From an uncultured Pseudomonadota bacterium (GTDB lineage Bacteria; Pseudomonadota; Gammaproteobacteria; Burkholderiales; Thiobacillaceae): 5,300 bases of DNA. The notes below the pieces were generated by a model. The model was not told the origin of the DNA and ran no database searches. It was given only the letters and a program-made list of their open reading frames with translations. Numbering within the stretch: the first letter of the stretch is position 1; the number at the start of each line of letters is the position of its first letter. This document shows, piece by piece, positions 1-5,300 of this stretch. Position numbers and translations under genes: made by a program. Location of the stretch: the NCBI GenBank assembly GCA_903918705.1, contig CAIXFP010000254.1:1-5300 (forward strand), in the 5' to 3' direction.

Positions 1-266
1 CTCCGGACGGCCGAACCCTGGCTTTCGTGCATCGTCTCGATGGCAAATTCCATGTCGCGGTGATGGACCTGAGCAACCACCAGATGCAGGTGCTGACCGA
101 TACGGCCTTCGACGAGGCTCCCAGTTTTGCGGCCAATGGCCGCCTTCTGCTGTATGCGACGCTGGTCAATGGGCGCGGCGTGCTCGCCACCGTGAGCGTG
201 GACGGCAAGGTGAAACAGCGCCTCTCGCAAAGCGGTGATCTGCGCGAGCCGGCCTGGGGCCCATGA
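1..266 (+). CDS. tolB: TolB, C-terminal fragment (Tol-Pal periplasmic beta-propeller protein)
   Basis: This is the 3' end of a gene cut by the window edge; the reading frame runs from base 3 to the TGA at 264-266, about 87 residues. Visible motifs are PDGRTLAFVHR near the start, then DEAPSFAANGRLLLYAT, then a closing REPAWGP. These are the strand-turn repeats (PDG, PSFxxNG, SVDG) of the last blades of the TolB six-bladed beta-propeller, and E. coli TolB ends in a comparable DEAPSFAPNG...FPAWSP pattern. In the family, TolB is periplasmic and shuttles between Pal and TolA, linking the energised TolQRA inner-membrane complex to the outer membrane. The gene order tolB-pal-cpoB seen here is the classical one and supports the call. 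The signal peptide and N-terminal domain lie outside the window. Confidence 0.93.
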   Translation, partial: PDGRTLAFVHRLDGKFHVAVMDLSNHQMQVLTDTAFDEAPSFAANGRLLLYATLVNGRGVLATVSVDGKVKQRLSQSGDLREPAWGP

Positions 267-303
267 CAGCTTTGATGTTTGCTGAATTTCCGAAACCTTG
301 AAC

Positions 304-308
304 GAGGA
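304..308 (+). promoter_or_regulatory. Ribosome binding site of pal
   Basis: GAGGA sits 6 bases before the ATG at 315. It decides the start: the frame is open upstream to a TTG at 279, but that would add 12 residues ahead of a complete lipoprotein signal and has no good Shine-Dalgarno. Confidence 0.7.
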
Positions 309-314
309 TTACCC

Positions 315-1109
315 ATGAAATATCTAGTCTTTCCCTTGCTGCTGGCAGCCTTGCTGACAGGCTGCTCCGGCAATCCCTCCAAAGAGGTGGCCATCGAGGA
401 TCGCGAGCACAAGGCGGTGGAAACCGCGCCGGCGGAGGTGGTCGAGGCCAAACCCCTGGGTAACGAAGCTGCCCAGGTGGCGACCACCGGCAAACCGATC
501 GATGCGGTGGTCGCTCAAGGCAGCCAGGTTCCACCGGTGACCAGCAAGCCGGTCGAGAGCAAGCCCGAGGCCCCCGTGGAAACCCATGGCGTTACCGCGC
601 CCAATACGGATGTCAATCGCATCGCGGAGGCCAAGCCCGCCGCGGATTCCGGCAATGCCGTCGGCGCCCCCTTGGTCGTCGCGGAGAACAAACTGGTCCC
701 GGCGCAGGATGGCTCGGTTCTACCTTATAGCGGCGGCACGAACCTGGCCGATCTGAAAGATCCCGCTAGCCCCCTGTCGAAGCGGCGCATCCAGTTTGAC
801 TTCGACAGTTCAGCGATTCGCGACGAGTACCGCCCCATACTCGAAGCGCATGCCCAGTATTTGAAGGGGAACAAGTCCGCCAAGGCGATACTGCAAGGCA
901 ATACCGATGAACGTGGCAGCCGCGAATACAACCTGGCGTTGGGCCAGCGCCGTGCGGAGAGTGTGTTCAAGGCACTGAATCTGCTGGGCGTGCCCGAAGG
1001 CCAGATGGAAGCGGTTTCCCTGGGCGAGGAGAAGCCGATTGCCGAAGGTCACGACGAAGCCGCCTGGTCGCAGAACCGTCGTACCGAAATTCTTTATCAG
1101 GGCGAGTGA
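315..1109 (+). CDS. pal: Pal, peptidoglycan-associated outer-membrane lipoprotein, with extended linker
   Basis: The protein has 264 residues. Residues 1-17 are a lipoprotein signal: MKY, a hydrophobic stretch, then the lipobox L14-T15-G16-C17, so C17 should be lipidated and anchor the protein in the outer membrane. There is no Asp at +2 (Ser follows), consistent with outer-membrane sorting. Residues about 158-264 are the OmpA-like peptidoglycan-binding domain, from FDFDSS through GNTDERGSREYN and LGQRRAES to NRRTEI. By alignment with OmpA, D198 and R213 are the residues expected to contact meso-diaminopimelate. Between lipobox and domain lies an Ala/Val/Pro/Glu/Lys-rich linker of about 138 residues with EAKP or ESKP at 44-47, 81-84 and 105-108. 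E. coli Pal has 173 residues in total, so the linker is far longer than usual. In the family, Pal tethers the outer membrane to the wall and binds TolB. It lies 48 bases downstream of tolB, probably in the same operon. Confidence 0.95.
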   Translation: MKYLVFPLLLAALLTGCSGNPSKEVAIEDREHKAVETAPAEVVEAKPLGNEAAQVATTGKPIDAVVAQGSQVPPVTSKPVESKPEAPVETHGVTAPNTDVNRIAEAKPAADSGNAVGAPLVVAENKLVPAQDGSVLPYSGGTNLADLKDPASPLSKRRIQFDFDSSAIRDEYRPILEAHAQYLKGNKSAKAILQGNTDERGSREYNLALGQRRAESVFKALNLLGVPEGQMEAVSLGEEKPIAEGHDEAAWSQNRRTEILYQGE

Positions 1110-1147
1110 GCGCAGGGCGCCGCAAATTTCCCTGTGCTTCTCTGACT

Positions 1148-1155
1148 GGAGGGAG
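1148..1155 (+). promoter_or_regulatory. Ribosome binding site of cpoB
   Basis: GGAGGGAG, a strong Shine-Dalgarno, lies 6 bases before the ATG at 1162. It fixes the start there. A longer frame from a TTG at 1039 would overlap the end of pal and put 41 basic, non-signal residues in front of a good signal peptide. Confidence 0.75.
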
Positions 1156-1161
1156 TACGCA

Positions 1162-1950
1162 ATGAACAACTTGATACGTGTCGCCTGCATGGCCGTTGCG
1201 GTGGGCGCATCCTGCGCCCATGCCGGCCCGGCCGAGGATGCCCTGGCACGGACTGCCGACTTGCAGAAAACCGTACAGGCGCAGCAGGATCGCATCGCCC
1301 ATATCGAATCGGAGATGCAAAACCAGAACGTGATCAGCCTGCTTAACCAGGTCGAGGCGCTCAAGGGCGAAGTGGCCCGTCTGCGCGGATTCCAGGAAGA
1401 ACAGGCGTATCAGATGGATGTGGCGGAGAAGCGGGTCAAGGATCTGTTCGTCGATCTGGATACGCGCCTCAACCAGGTCAAGGAAATGGCCAGTCACAAT
1501 GCGTCTCCCACAGACGCGGTTCATCTGCAAACGGCACAATCCCTGTCCACCGTTCCGGTCGCCACGGCGGATTCCGACACGGAACTGAAGGTCTACGGCG
1601 CCGCCCAGGCTCTGGTCAAGGAGGGCAAATACAAGGAAGCGGTGCAAGCCCTGCAGGCCTTTCTGAATCAATACCCAAGTGGCACCCTGGCGCCCAATGC
1701 GGTCTACTGGATGGGTTTTTCCCAGGTGAACCTCGGCGATTTTCCCAATGCCGCCAATTCATACAAGAAACTGATCGACGACTATCCGAATAGTCCCAAG
1801 GCTCCCGACGCCATGCTTTCCCTGGCTCGTGCCCGAATCCAGACGAACGATATGGCCTCGGCCCGGGCCACACTGGAACAGTTGATCGCGAAGTATTCCG
1901 TCAGCAAGGCCGCGGCAGCAGGCAAGAAGTTGCTGGCGACGCTCAATTGA
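1162..1950 (+). CDS. cpoB: CpoB (YbgF), periplasmic coordinator of cell division and wall synthesis
   Basis: The protein has 262 residues. Residues 1-21 form a Sec signal peptide ending A-H-A, with cleavage probably before G22. Residues about 28-105 are a charged, Leu/Gln-rich coiled coil, including VARLRGFQEEQ at 71-81 and a KRVKDLFVDLDTRL stretch at 90-103, which is very characteristic of YbgF N-terminal trimerisation regions. A Thr/Ser/Ala-rich hinge follows. From about 139 to the end there are TPR-type repeats (YGAAQALVKEGKYKEAVQ, YWMGFSQVNLGDFPNAANSYKK, DAMLSLARARI), each with the family's tripartite pattern ending in a QYP or DYP turn. In E. coli, CpoB binds TolA and PBP1B and couples peptidoglycan synthesis to outer-membrane constriction. 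It sits 52 bases after pal and its stop shares one base with the queE start, so it also links the envelope genes to the queuosine genes. Confidence 0.93.
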   Translation: MNNLIRVACMAVAVGASCAHAGPAEDALARTADLQKTVQAQQDRIAHIESEMQNQNVISLLNQVEALKGEVARLRGFQEEQAYQMDVAEKRVKDLFVDLDTRLNQVKEMASHNASPTDAVHLQTAQSLSTVPVATADSDTELKVYGAAQALVKEGKYKEAVQALQAFLNQYPSGTLAPNAVYWMGFSQVNLGDFPNAANSYKKLIDDYPNSPKAPDAMLSLARARIQTNDMASARATLEQLIAKYSVSKAAAAGKKLLATLN

Positions 1951-2597
1951 TGCTCGATACCCGGCTGCGTGTCAGCGAGGTTTTTTATTCCTTGCAAGGC
2001 GAGGCCAGCCGGGTCGGTCTGCCCAGCGTATTCATTCGGCTGACCGGCTGCCCACTGCGCTGCGGTTACTGCGACACCTCCTATGCTTTTCAAGGCGGGG
2101 AATGGCGAACGGTTGGCGACCTTCTGGCTGAGACATGCGGGCATCCCACACGTCACGTCACCGTCAGTGGTGGTGAACCGCTGGCGCAGAAGGGTTGCCT
2201 TGATCTGCTCGAAGCCCTGTGCGATGCCGGCCTGGACGTTTCCCTGGAGACCAGCGGAGCCCTCTCGATTGAGCGGGTGGATGGGCGAGTCGCGCGCATC
2301 GTCGACATCAAGACGCCGGGATCGGGGGAGGTCGAACGCAACTTTTGGGACAATATTCCCCTGCTGGGGCCGCGCGATGAGGTGAAATTCGTGCTTACCG
2401 GGGAGCCGGATTACCACTGGGCTCGCGCGCTGGCGCAAGAATACGGGCTCGTCGCGCGTTGTCCGGTGTTGTTTTCCCCGGCTTTCGGCATGCTGGAGCC
2501 GACCACTCTGGCGGAATGGATTTTGCGTGACGGACTGAATGTGCGCATGCAGGTTCAGTTGCACAAACTGCTATGGAATGAGGCGCGCGGAAGATGA
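1950..2597 (+). CDS. queE: QueE, 7-carboxy-7-deazaguanine synthase (radical SAM)
   Basis: The protein has 215 residues, typical for the short proteobacterial QueE. In the family it converts 6-carboxy-tetrahydropterin to 7-carboxy-7-deazaguanine, the ring contraction on the way to preQ0 and queuosine, in the cytoplasm. The N-terminus has the substrate-loop motif FYSLQGEAS at 12-20. The [4Fe-4S]/SAM motif is C34-x3-C38-x2-C41 ([15 protein letters not shown]), and SGGEP at 73-77 is the SAM-binding GGE motif. The C-terminus ends in a VQLHKLLW stretch that I recall in many QueE proteins. The ATG at 1950 overlaps the cpoB TGA by one base (TGATG). I see no convincing Shine-Dalgarno before it, so translation probably depends on ribosomes finishing cpoB. 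A TTG at 1947 immediately upstream is in frame but has no advantage. The gene ends in a 4-base overlap with queC. Confidence 0.95.
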   Translation: MLDTRLRVSEVFYSLQGEASRVGLPSVFIRLTGCPLRCGYCDTSYAFQGGEWRTVGDLLAETCGHPTRHVTVSGGEPLAQKGCLDLLEALCDAGLDVSLETSGALSIERVDGRVARIVDIKTPGSGEVERNFWDNIPLLGPRDEVKFVLTGEPDYHWARALAQEYGLVARCPVLFSPAFGMLEPTTLAEWILRDGLNVRMQVQLHKLLWNEARGR

Positions 2598-3277
2598 ATC
2601 AAACTGTGATACGTGCCGTGGTCCTTCTTTCCGGCGGCCTCGATTCCGCCACTACCCTGGCGGTGGCTCGCGGCGAGGGATATGACTGCTATGCCCTGAG
2701 CGTGGACTATGGGCAACGCCACCACGCCGAGTTGGCGGCGGCTGAAGCCGTGGCCAGCCAGTTGGGTGCCTGTGAGCATAGGGTGGTGCACCTGGATATG
2801 GGTTCCTTTGGTGGCTCGGCTCTCACAGATGCCAACATTGCCGTGCCGGAGAGCCCAAGCGAAGGCATTCCGGTGACCTATGTGCCGGCGCGCAACACCA
2901 TCATGTTGTCCCTTGCTCTGGGTTGGGCAGAAGTGCTGGACGCCGATGCCATCTTCATCGGCGTCAACGCGCTGGATTATTCCGGCTATCCGGATTGCCG
3001 CCCCGATTTCATTGCCGCCTATCAACAGTTGGCGGATGTCGCTACCAAGCGTGCCGTCGAAGGCCGGCCGATTCGGGTCGAGGCGCCATTGATCCATTTG
3101 TCCAAGGCCGAGATCGTTCGTCTGGGACTGAGCCTCGGCGTCGATTACGGCATGACCGTGTCCTGCTATCAGGCCGATTCGACTGGCCGAGCCTGTGGGC
3201 GCTGTGATTCTTGCCGTTTGCGCCGCCAGGGCTTTCAGGATGCGGCAGTGATCGACCCAACCCGATATTGCGTGTGA
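2594..3277 (+). CDS. queC: QueC, 7-cyano-7-deazaguanine (preQ0) synthase
   Basis: The protein has 227 residues, the normal family length. In the family, QueC uses ATP and ammonia to turn 7-carboxy-7-deazaguanine into the nitrile preQ0, the step directly after QueE. The N-terminal PP-loop is S13-G-G-L-D-S18 ([17 protein letters not shown]), which adenylates the carboxylate. Further family motifs are [26 protein letters not shown] and [16 protein letters not shown]. The C-terminal zinc site is visible as C191, C201, C204 and C207 ([17 protein letters not shown]). The start ATG overlaps the queE stop (ATGA), with GAGG at 2580-2583 as a distant ribosome site, so the two enzymes are translationally coupled. 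No queD, queF or folE is present in the window, so the rest of the pathway must be encoded elsewhere. Confidence 0.96.
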   Translation: MNQTVIRAVVLLSGGLDSATTLAVARGEGYDCYALSVDYGQRHHAELAAAEAVASQLGACEHRVVHLDMGSFGGSALTDANIAVPESPSEGIPVTYVPARNTIMLSLALGWAEVLDADAIFIGVNALDYSGYPDCRPDFIAAYQQLADVATKRAVEGRPIRVEAPLIHLSKAEIVRLGLSLGVDYGMTVSCYQADSTGRACGRCDSCRLRRQGFQDAAVIDPTRYCV

Positions 3278-3293
3278 GCATCATCGCGGATGC
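3278..3293 (+). repeat. Small inverted repeat just after queC
   Basis: GCATC, a 6-base loop, then GATGC: a perfect 5-bp stem starting at the first base after the queC stop. No T-run follows, so it is not a recognisable intrinsic terminator. It covers the position where a -35 box for the downstream TATAAT would lie, so it could be an operator-like site; it is also short enough to be chance. Confidence 0.35.
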
Positions 3294-3304
3294 GTCCCTG
3301 CCCC

Positions 3305-3310
3305 TATAAT
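3305..3310 (+). promoter_or_regulatory. Candidate -10 box of a promoter for the transporter gene
   Basis: A perfect TATAAT lies 40 bases before the transporter's ribosome site region and start at 3351, in the only substantial gap between queC and that gene. At spacings of 15-19 bases no sequence resembles TTGACA (for example CATCGC at 17), and there is no TG extension. If real, the promoter may need an activator or be weak. The location fits a separate transcription unit starting after the tol-pal/que operon. Confidence 0.5.
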
Positions 3311-3350
3311 CCGCCCGTTTTGTCATGAAGAATGCCTTAGGAGACGCAGC

Positions 3351-4448
3351 ATGGGACAAACACAGAATCTGGCGCAAATGGTGGCATGGTTGGGCTTCTT
3401 CCTGGCTTTCATCTTTGGCTATGTCGCCAACAAGACCAGCTTCTGCACCATGGGAGCGGTGTCGGATGTGGTGAACATGGGGGAATGGGGACGCATGCGA
3501 GCCTGGCTGTTCGCCATTGCGGTCGCCATCCTGGGCACCAACCTCCTGGCGTATTTTGGATACCTTGATCTCGGTCAGACCTATTACACCCGGGGCACGG
3601 TGTACTGGATGGGCGCCCTAGCCGGCGGGCTGATCTTTGGTATCGGCATGACGCTGGCCGGTGGCTGCGGCCAGCGTACCCTGGTGCGGCTGGGGGGAGG
3701 GAATTTGAAGTCCGTAGTGGTGTTCATCTTCCTTGGATACTCGGCGCTAGTGACCATGAATGGTATTTTCCGTGTGGTTGTGGATGCCTTGCTTCGTGCC
3801 GACATGTTTACGCTCCACCTTAATGGCTTGCAGACGCTGCCCAGCCTGCTTGGACTGGCAGGCAAAACCGCGCCCATGCTGTTCGCGGTCGGCCTTTCCG
3901 CGGTTCTCCTGGTGTTCGTCTTTGCCAACAAGGACTTCCGCGAAAGCGGCGATAACCTGTTGGCGGGGCTGGTGGTCGGGTTGGTGGTGGTGGCCGGCTG
4001 GTATGTCACCGGTCATATCGGTTTCGGGGAGAATCCGGAAACCATGGAAATGCAGTATTTGGGCACCGACTCGAAACTGGCCGAATCCATGACCTTTGTC
4101 GGCCCCCTGGCCTACACCATGGATCTATGGGCCTACTGGCGCGACAAGCATGTGACCTTCGGGGTGGCCAGCGTCTTTGGCGTCGTGTTCGGCTCGTTCA
4201 TCTATTCAGTGTTCAACCGATCATTCCGCTGGGAATATTTCAATTCTCCTCAGGATATGTTCCGCCACATTGTCGGGGCCATACTCATGGGATTTGGCGG
4301 TATCACCGCGGCAGGCTGCACCATCGGCCAAGCGGTGACAGGGGTTTCCACGCTGGCGATCAGCTCCTTCATCGTTTTCTTTGGCATCGTCATCGGTGCG
4401 GCAGTGACAATGAAGATTCAGTATTTTCTGCTCATGCGTTCCAGTTGA
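3351..4448 (+). CDS. YeeE/YedE-family inner-membrane transporter of a sulfur compound (TsuA/SoxT-like)
   Basis: The protein has 365 residues and is strongly hydrophobic, with about nine likely membrane segments (roughly 10-26, 51-71, 84-103, 120-140, 171-191, 202-220, 268-288, 308-330, 335-357). Three cysteine motifs characteristic of the family are present: C32 in KTSFCTMG, C106 in AGGCGQRTLVRLGGGN, and C323 in AAGCTIGQAVTGVS. In the structurally studied YeeE (TsuA), three such cysteines line the path that passes thiosulfate through the membrane. The two glycine-rich GGC/AGC motifs mark the two halves. Between them lies a polar insert at about 222-265 (HIGFGENPETMEMQ onward) containing no obvious domain. 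The start is supported by AGGAGA at 3339-3344, 6 bases before the ATG. Unlike many family members, no TusA/YeeD-like small sulfur carrier follows; an exported thioredoxin does. Thiosulfate is the best-supported substrate for the family, but the substrate here cannot be read from sequence. Confidence 0.88.
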   Translation: MGQTQNLAQMVAWLGFFLAFIFGYVANKTSFCTMGAVSDVVNMGEWGRMRAWLFAIAVAILGTNLLAYFGYLDLGQTYYTRGTVYWMGALAGGLIFGIGMTLAGGCGQRTLVRLGGGNLKSVVVFIFLGYSALVTMNGIFRVVVDALLRADMFTLHLNGLQTLPSLLGLAGKTAPMLFAVGLSAVLLVFVFANKDFRESGDNLLAGLVVGLVVVAGWYVTGHIGFGENPETMEMQYLGTDSKLAESMTFVGPLAYTMDLWAYWRDKHVTFGVASVFGVVFGSFIYSVFNRSFRWEYFNSPQDMFRHIVGAILMGFGGITAAGCTIGQAVTGVSTLAISSFIVFFGIVIGAAVTMKIQYFLLMRSS

Positions 4449-4473
4449 TGTTCATGGGCCTTCAAGCTATTAA
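4445..4473 (+). promoter_or_regulatory. Weak candidate promoter between transporter and thioredoxin genes
   Basis: TTGATG at 4445-4450 and TATTAA at 4468-4473 are separated by exactly 17 bases, each matching 4 of 6 consensus positions. The -35 overlaps the transporter stop codon. It could give the thioredoxin gene its own expression, but matches of this quality also occur by chance, and read-through from the transporter is equally likely. Confidence 0.25.
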
Positions 4474-4534
4474 CATGTAGTGCCGATAAGTTACGTGCGA
4501 CTGCGCTAAGCAGCATGAGATAAGGGTTCGTCCG

Positions 4535-5170
4535 ATGAGAAAACTGCTGGGTATATTGCTGATTGGTCTGTTGGCTGTGGTGGCCGGTGCCCATGCGGCG
4601 GATGAGCCAGTCAAGGCCATCAATTTCCAATTCACCGACATCACCGGCAAGGCGATCCAACTGTCCGACTTCAGGGGTAAGTGGGTTCTTGTGAGTTTCT
4701 GGGCGCCATGGTGCCCTTTGTGCTGGGTGGAAGTGCCTACCCTCAACGAACTCAACAAGCGCCGCGATTTCGTGGTGATTGGCGTCGGCCTGGATTACGG
4801 CCCGGATGAAGGCGTGGTACGGGAAACCGCCAAACGCCACAATCTTGAATTTACCGCGGTCGTCGCGGGCGGCGCGCGTCGAAACCAGGACAGCCCGTTC
4901 CGTCAGGTCGGTCCGGTGGATTTTTACCCCACATCCTACATTTACGATCCCAACGGCGAGATCGTCATGTTCATTCCCGGCCAGGTTCGTATGAACCGCA
5001 TCATCGCCTTCATCGATGAATACAAGAGCAAAAATTCCCAGTTCGCCGATGGCAAGAGCAGTGCGCAGGAGTCTCCCCTCAAAGAAGTGACTTATAGCAA
5101 ACATGAGTCGTCTGGGTCGCCCAAGGCCGTGACCGCCCCGAAAAAAGGCGCCAAGACGGTGACTTACTGA
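4535..5170 (+). CDS. Exported TlpA/SoxW-like thioredoxin-fold protein with basic C-terminal tail
   Basis: The protein has 211 residues. Residues 1-21 are a Sec signal peptide (MRKLL, a hydrophobic core, then A-H-A before A22), so it should act in the periplasm, soluble or membrane-tethered. The thioredoxin fold covers about 26-163: an FTDITGKAIQLSDFRGK entry typical of TlpA/AhpC-type folds, then the active site W59-C60-P61-L62-C63 in FWAPWCPLCWVEVPTL, and the conserved cis-proline P132 in DFYPTSYIYDPNGE. TlpA-type proteins usually reduce or exchange disulfides on specific periplasmic partners using electrons from DsbD/CcdA. Residues about 166-211 form a Ser/Lys-rich tail without predicted structure, in which VTY occurs at 185-187 and again as the last three residues. 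The start ATG follows AAGGG at 4522-4526 by 8 bases. It lies 86 bases after the transporter gene on the same strand. The partner is unknown; a sulfur-handling role is inferred from its neighbour. Confidence 0.85.
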   Translation: MRKLLGILLIGLLAVVAGAHAADEPVKAINFQFTDITGKAIQLSDFRGKWVLVSFWAPWCPLCWVEVPTLNELNKRRDFVVIGVGLDYGPDEGVVRETAKRHNLEFTAVVAGGARRNQDSPFRQVGPVDFYPTSYIYDPNGEIVMFIPGQVRMNRIIAFIDEYKSKNSQFADGKSSAQESPLKEVTYSKHESSGSPKAVTAPKKGAKTVTY

Positions 5171-5191
5171 GAAATGGGCTACGCCGCCGGG

Positions 5192-5220
5192 TTGACCGGG
5201 ACTGCGTTTTTCTGAATAAT
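5192..5220 (+). promoter_or_regulatory. Sigma70-type promoter of the tRNA-Lys gene
   Basis: TTGACC at 5192-5197 and AATAAT at 5215-5220 are separated by 17 bases, each one base off consensus. The stretch after the -10 (CGCGGCC, 5221-5227) is entirely G/C, the kind of discriminator seen at stringently controlled stable-RNA promoters. Transcription would start near 5227, leaving a leader of only about seven bases before the mature tRNA at 5234. Confidence 0.75.
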
Positions 5221-5233
5221 CGCGGCCTTTTCC

Positions 5234-5300
5234 GGGTCGGTAGCTCAGCCGGTAGAGCAGCGGACTTTTAATCCGTTGGTCGCGAGTTCGAATCTCGCCC
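5234..5300 (+). tRNA. tRNA-Lys (anticodon UUU), 3' end cut by window
   Basis: The cloverleaf can be drawn by eye. The 5' acceptor strand is GGGTCGG (5234-5240). The D arm is GCTC/GAGC (5243-5246, 5255-5258). The anticodon stem is GCGGA/TCCGT with a G-T first pair (5260-5264, 5272-5276), and its loop CTTTTAA has anticodon TTT at 5267-5269. The T arm is GCGAG/CTCGC around TTCGAAT (5282-5298). Only the first two bases of the 3' acceptor strand are in the window; the last five pairing bases, discriminator and CCA lie beyond. It decodes AAA/AAG lysine codons. It is not a queuosine substrate (those have GUN anticodons), so its closeness to queC is positional rather than functional. Confidence 0.95.

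Noticed and set aside
279..314. Longer pal start at TTG 279
   Set aside because: It would place 12 residues before a complete lipoprotein signal, while ATG 315 has GAGGA at a good distance.
1039..1161. Longer cpoB start at TTG 1039
   Set aside because: It would overlap pal by about 70 bases and bury the signal peptide; ATG 1162 has a strong Shine-Dalgarno.
810..1671. Two long minus-strand open frames (810-1364 and 967-1671)
   Set aside because: They lie antisense to pal and cpoB, have Arg/Leu/His-rich shadow composition and no recognisable domain, and they overlap each other. Open antisense frames are common in GC-rich coding DNA.
1782..2564. 260-codon minus-strand open frame
   Set aside because: It is antisense to the end of cpoB and nearly all of queE, whose motifs are beyond doubt. 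Its translation shows no domain, signal or ribosome site.
4501..4513. Hairpin CTGC-N5-GCAG upstream of the thioredoxin gene
   Set aside because: A 4-bp stem does not extend further and no T-run follows; it is within chance expectation.
4418..5104. 228-codon minus-strand open frame
   Set aside because: It is antisense to the thioredoxin gene, whose signal peptide, CPLC site and cis-proline fit the + strand. The minus-strand protein has no recognisable feature.
5187..5211. Possible terminator after the thioredoxin gene: CCGG/CCGG stem with a later TTTTT
   Set aside because: The stem is only 4 bp, the T-run starts seven bases after it, and the stem overlaps the well-matched -35 of the tRNA promoter.
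5234..5300. tRNA-Lys as an integration site for a genomic island
   Set aside because: The usual attachment region, the tRNA 3' end, is cut off by the window, and I saw no copy of the visible T-arm sequence elsewhere in the window nor any integrase gene. The extra genes are on the 5' side.

Overview
The window looks like chromosomal DNA of a Gram-negative proteobacterium, most likely a betaproteobacterium. The base composition is moderately GC-rich by eye. The OmpA-like domain of Pal carries GNTDERGSREYN and ends in YQGE, a form I associate with Betaproteobacteria; QueE and CpoB also read as beta/gamma types. This assignment is a judgement from protein motifs, not from a database search. Every gene lies on the + strand.

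Left part (1-1950): the end of the tol-pal envelope cluster. It holds the C-terminus of TolB (cut by the window edge), the lipoprotein Pal with an unusually long linker, and CpoB with a signal peptide, coiled coil and TPR domain. Together they belong to the machine that pulls the outer membrane inward during division and coordinates this with peptidoglycan synthesis.

Middle (1950-3277): queE and queC, two successive enzymes on the route to preQ0, the precursor of queuosine in tRNA. cpoB, queE and queC are joined by stop/start overlaps (TGATG, then ATGA), so tol-pal and queuosine genes probably form one translationally coupled transcription unit.

Right part (3278-5300): a short gap with a perfect TATAAT and a small inverted repeat, then a YeeE/YedE-family sulfur-compound transporter, then an exported TlpA/SoxW-like thioredoxin with a basic C-terminal tail. 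The window ends in a tRNA-Lys(UUU) gene, truncated at its 3' end, with a well-formed sigma70-type promoter. From memory, other proteobacteria such as Pseudomonas have tolB-pal-cpoB-queE-queC followed directly by tRNA-Lys. On that view the transporter/thioredoxin pair is a two-gene insertion into an otherwise conserved block, and it is the most interesting part of the window. I found no CRISPR array, insertion sequence, or other mobile-element signature.
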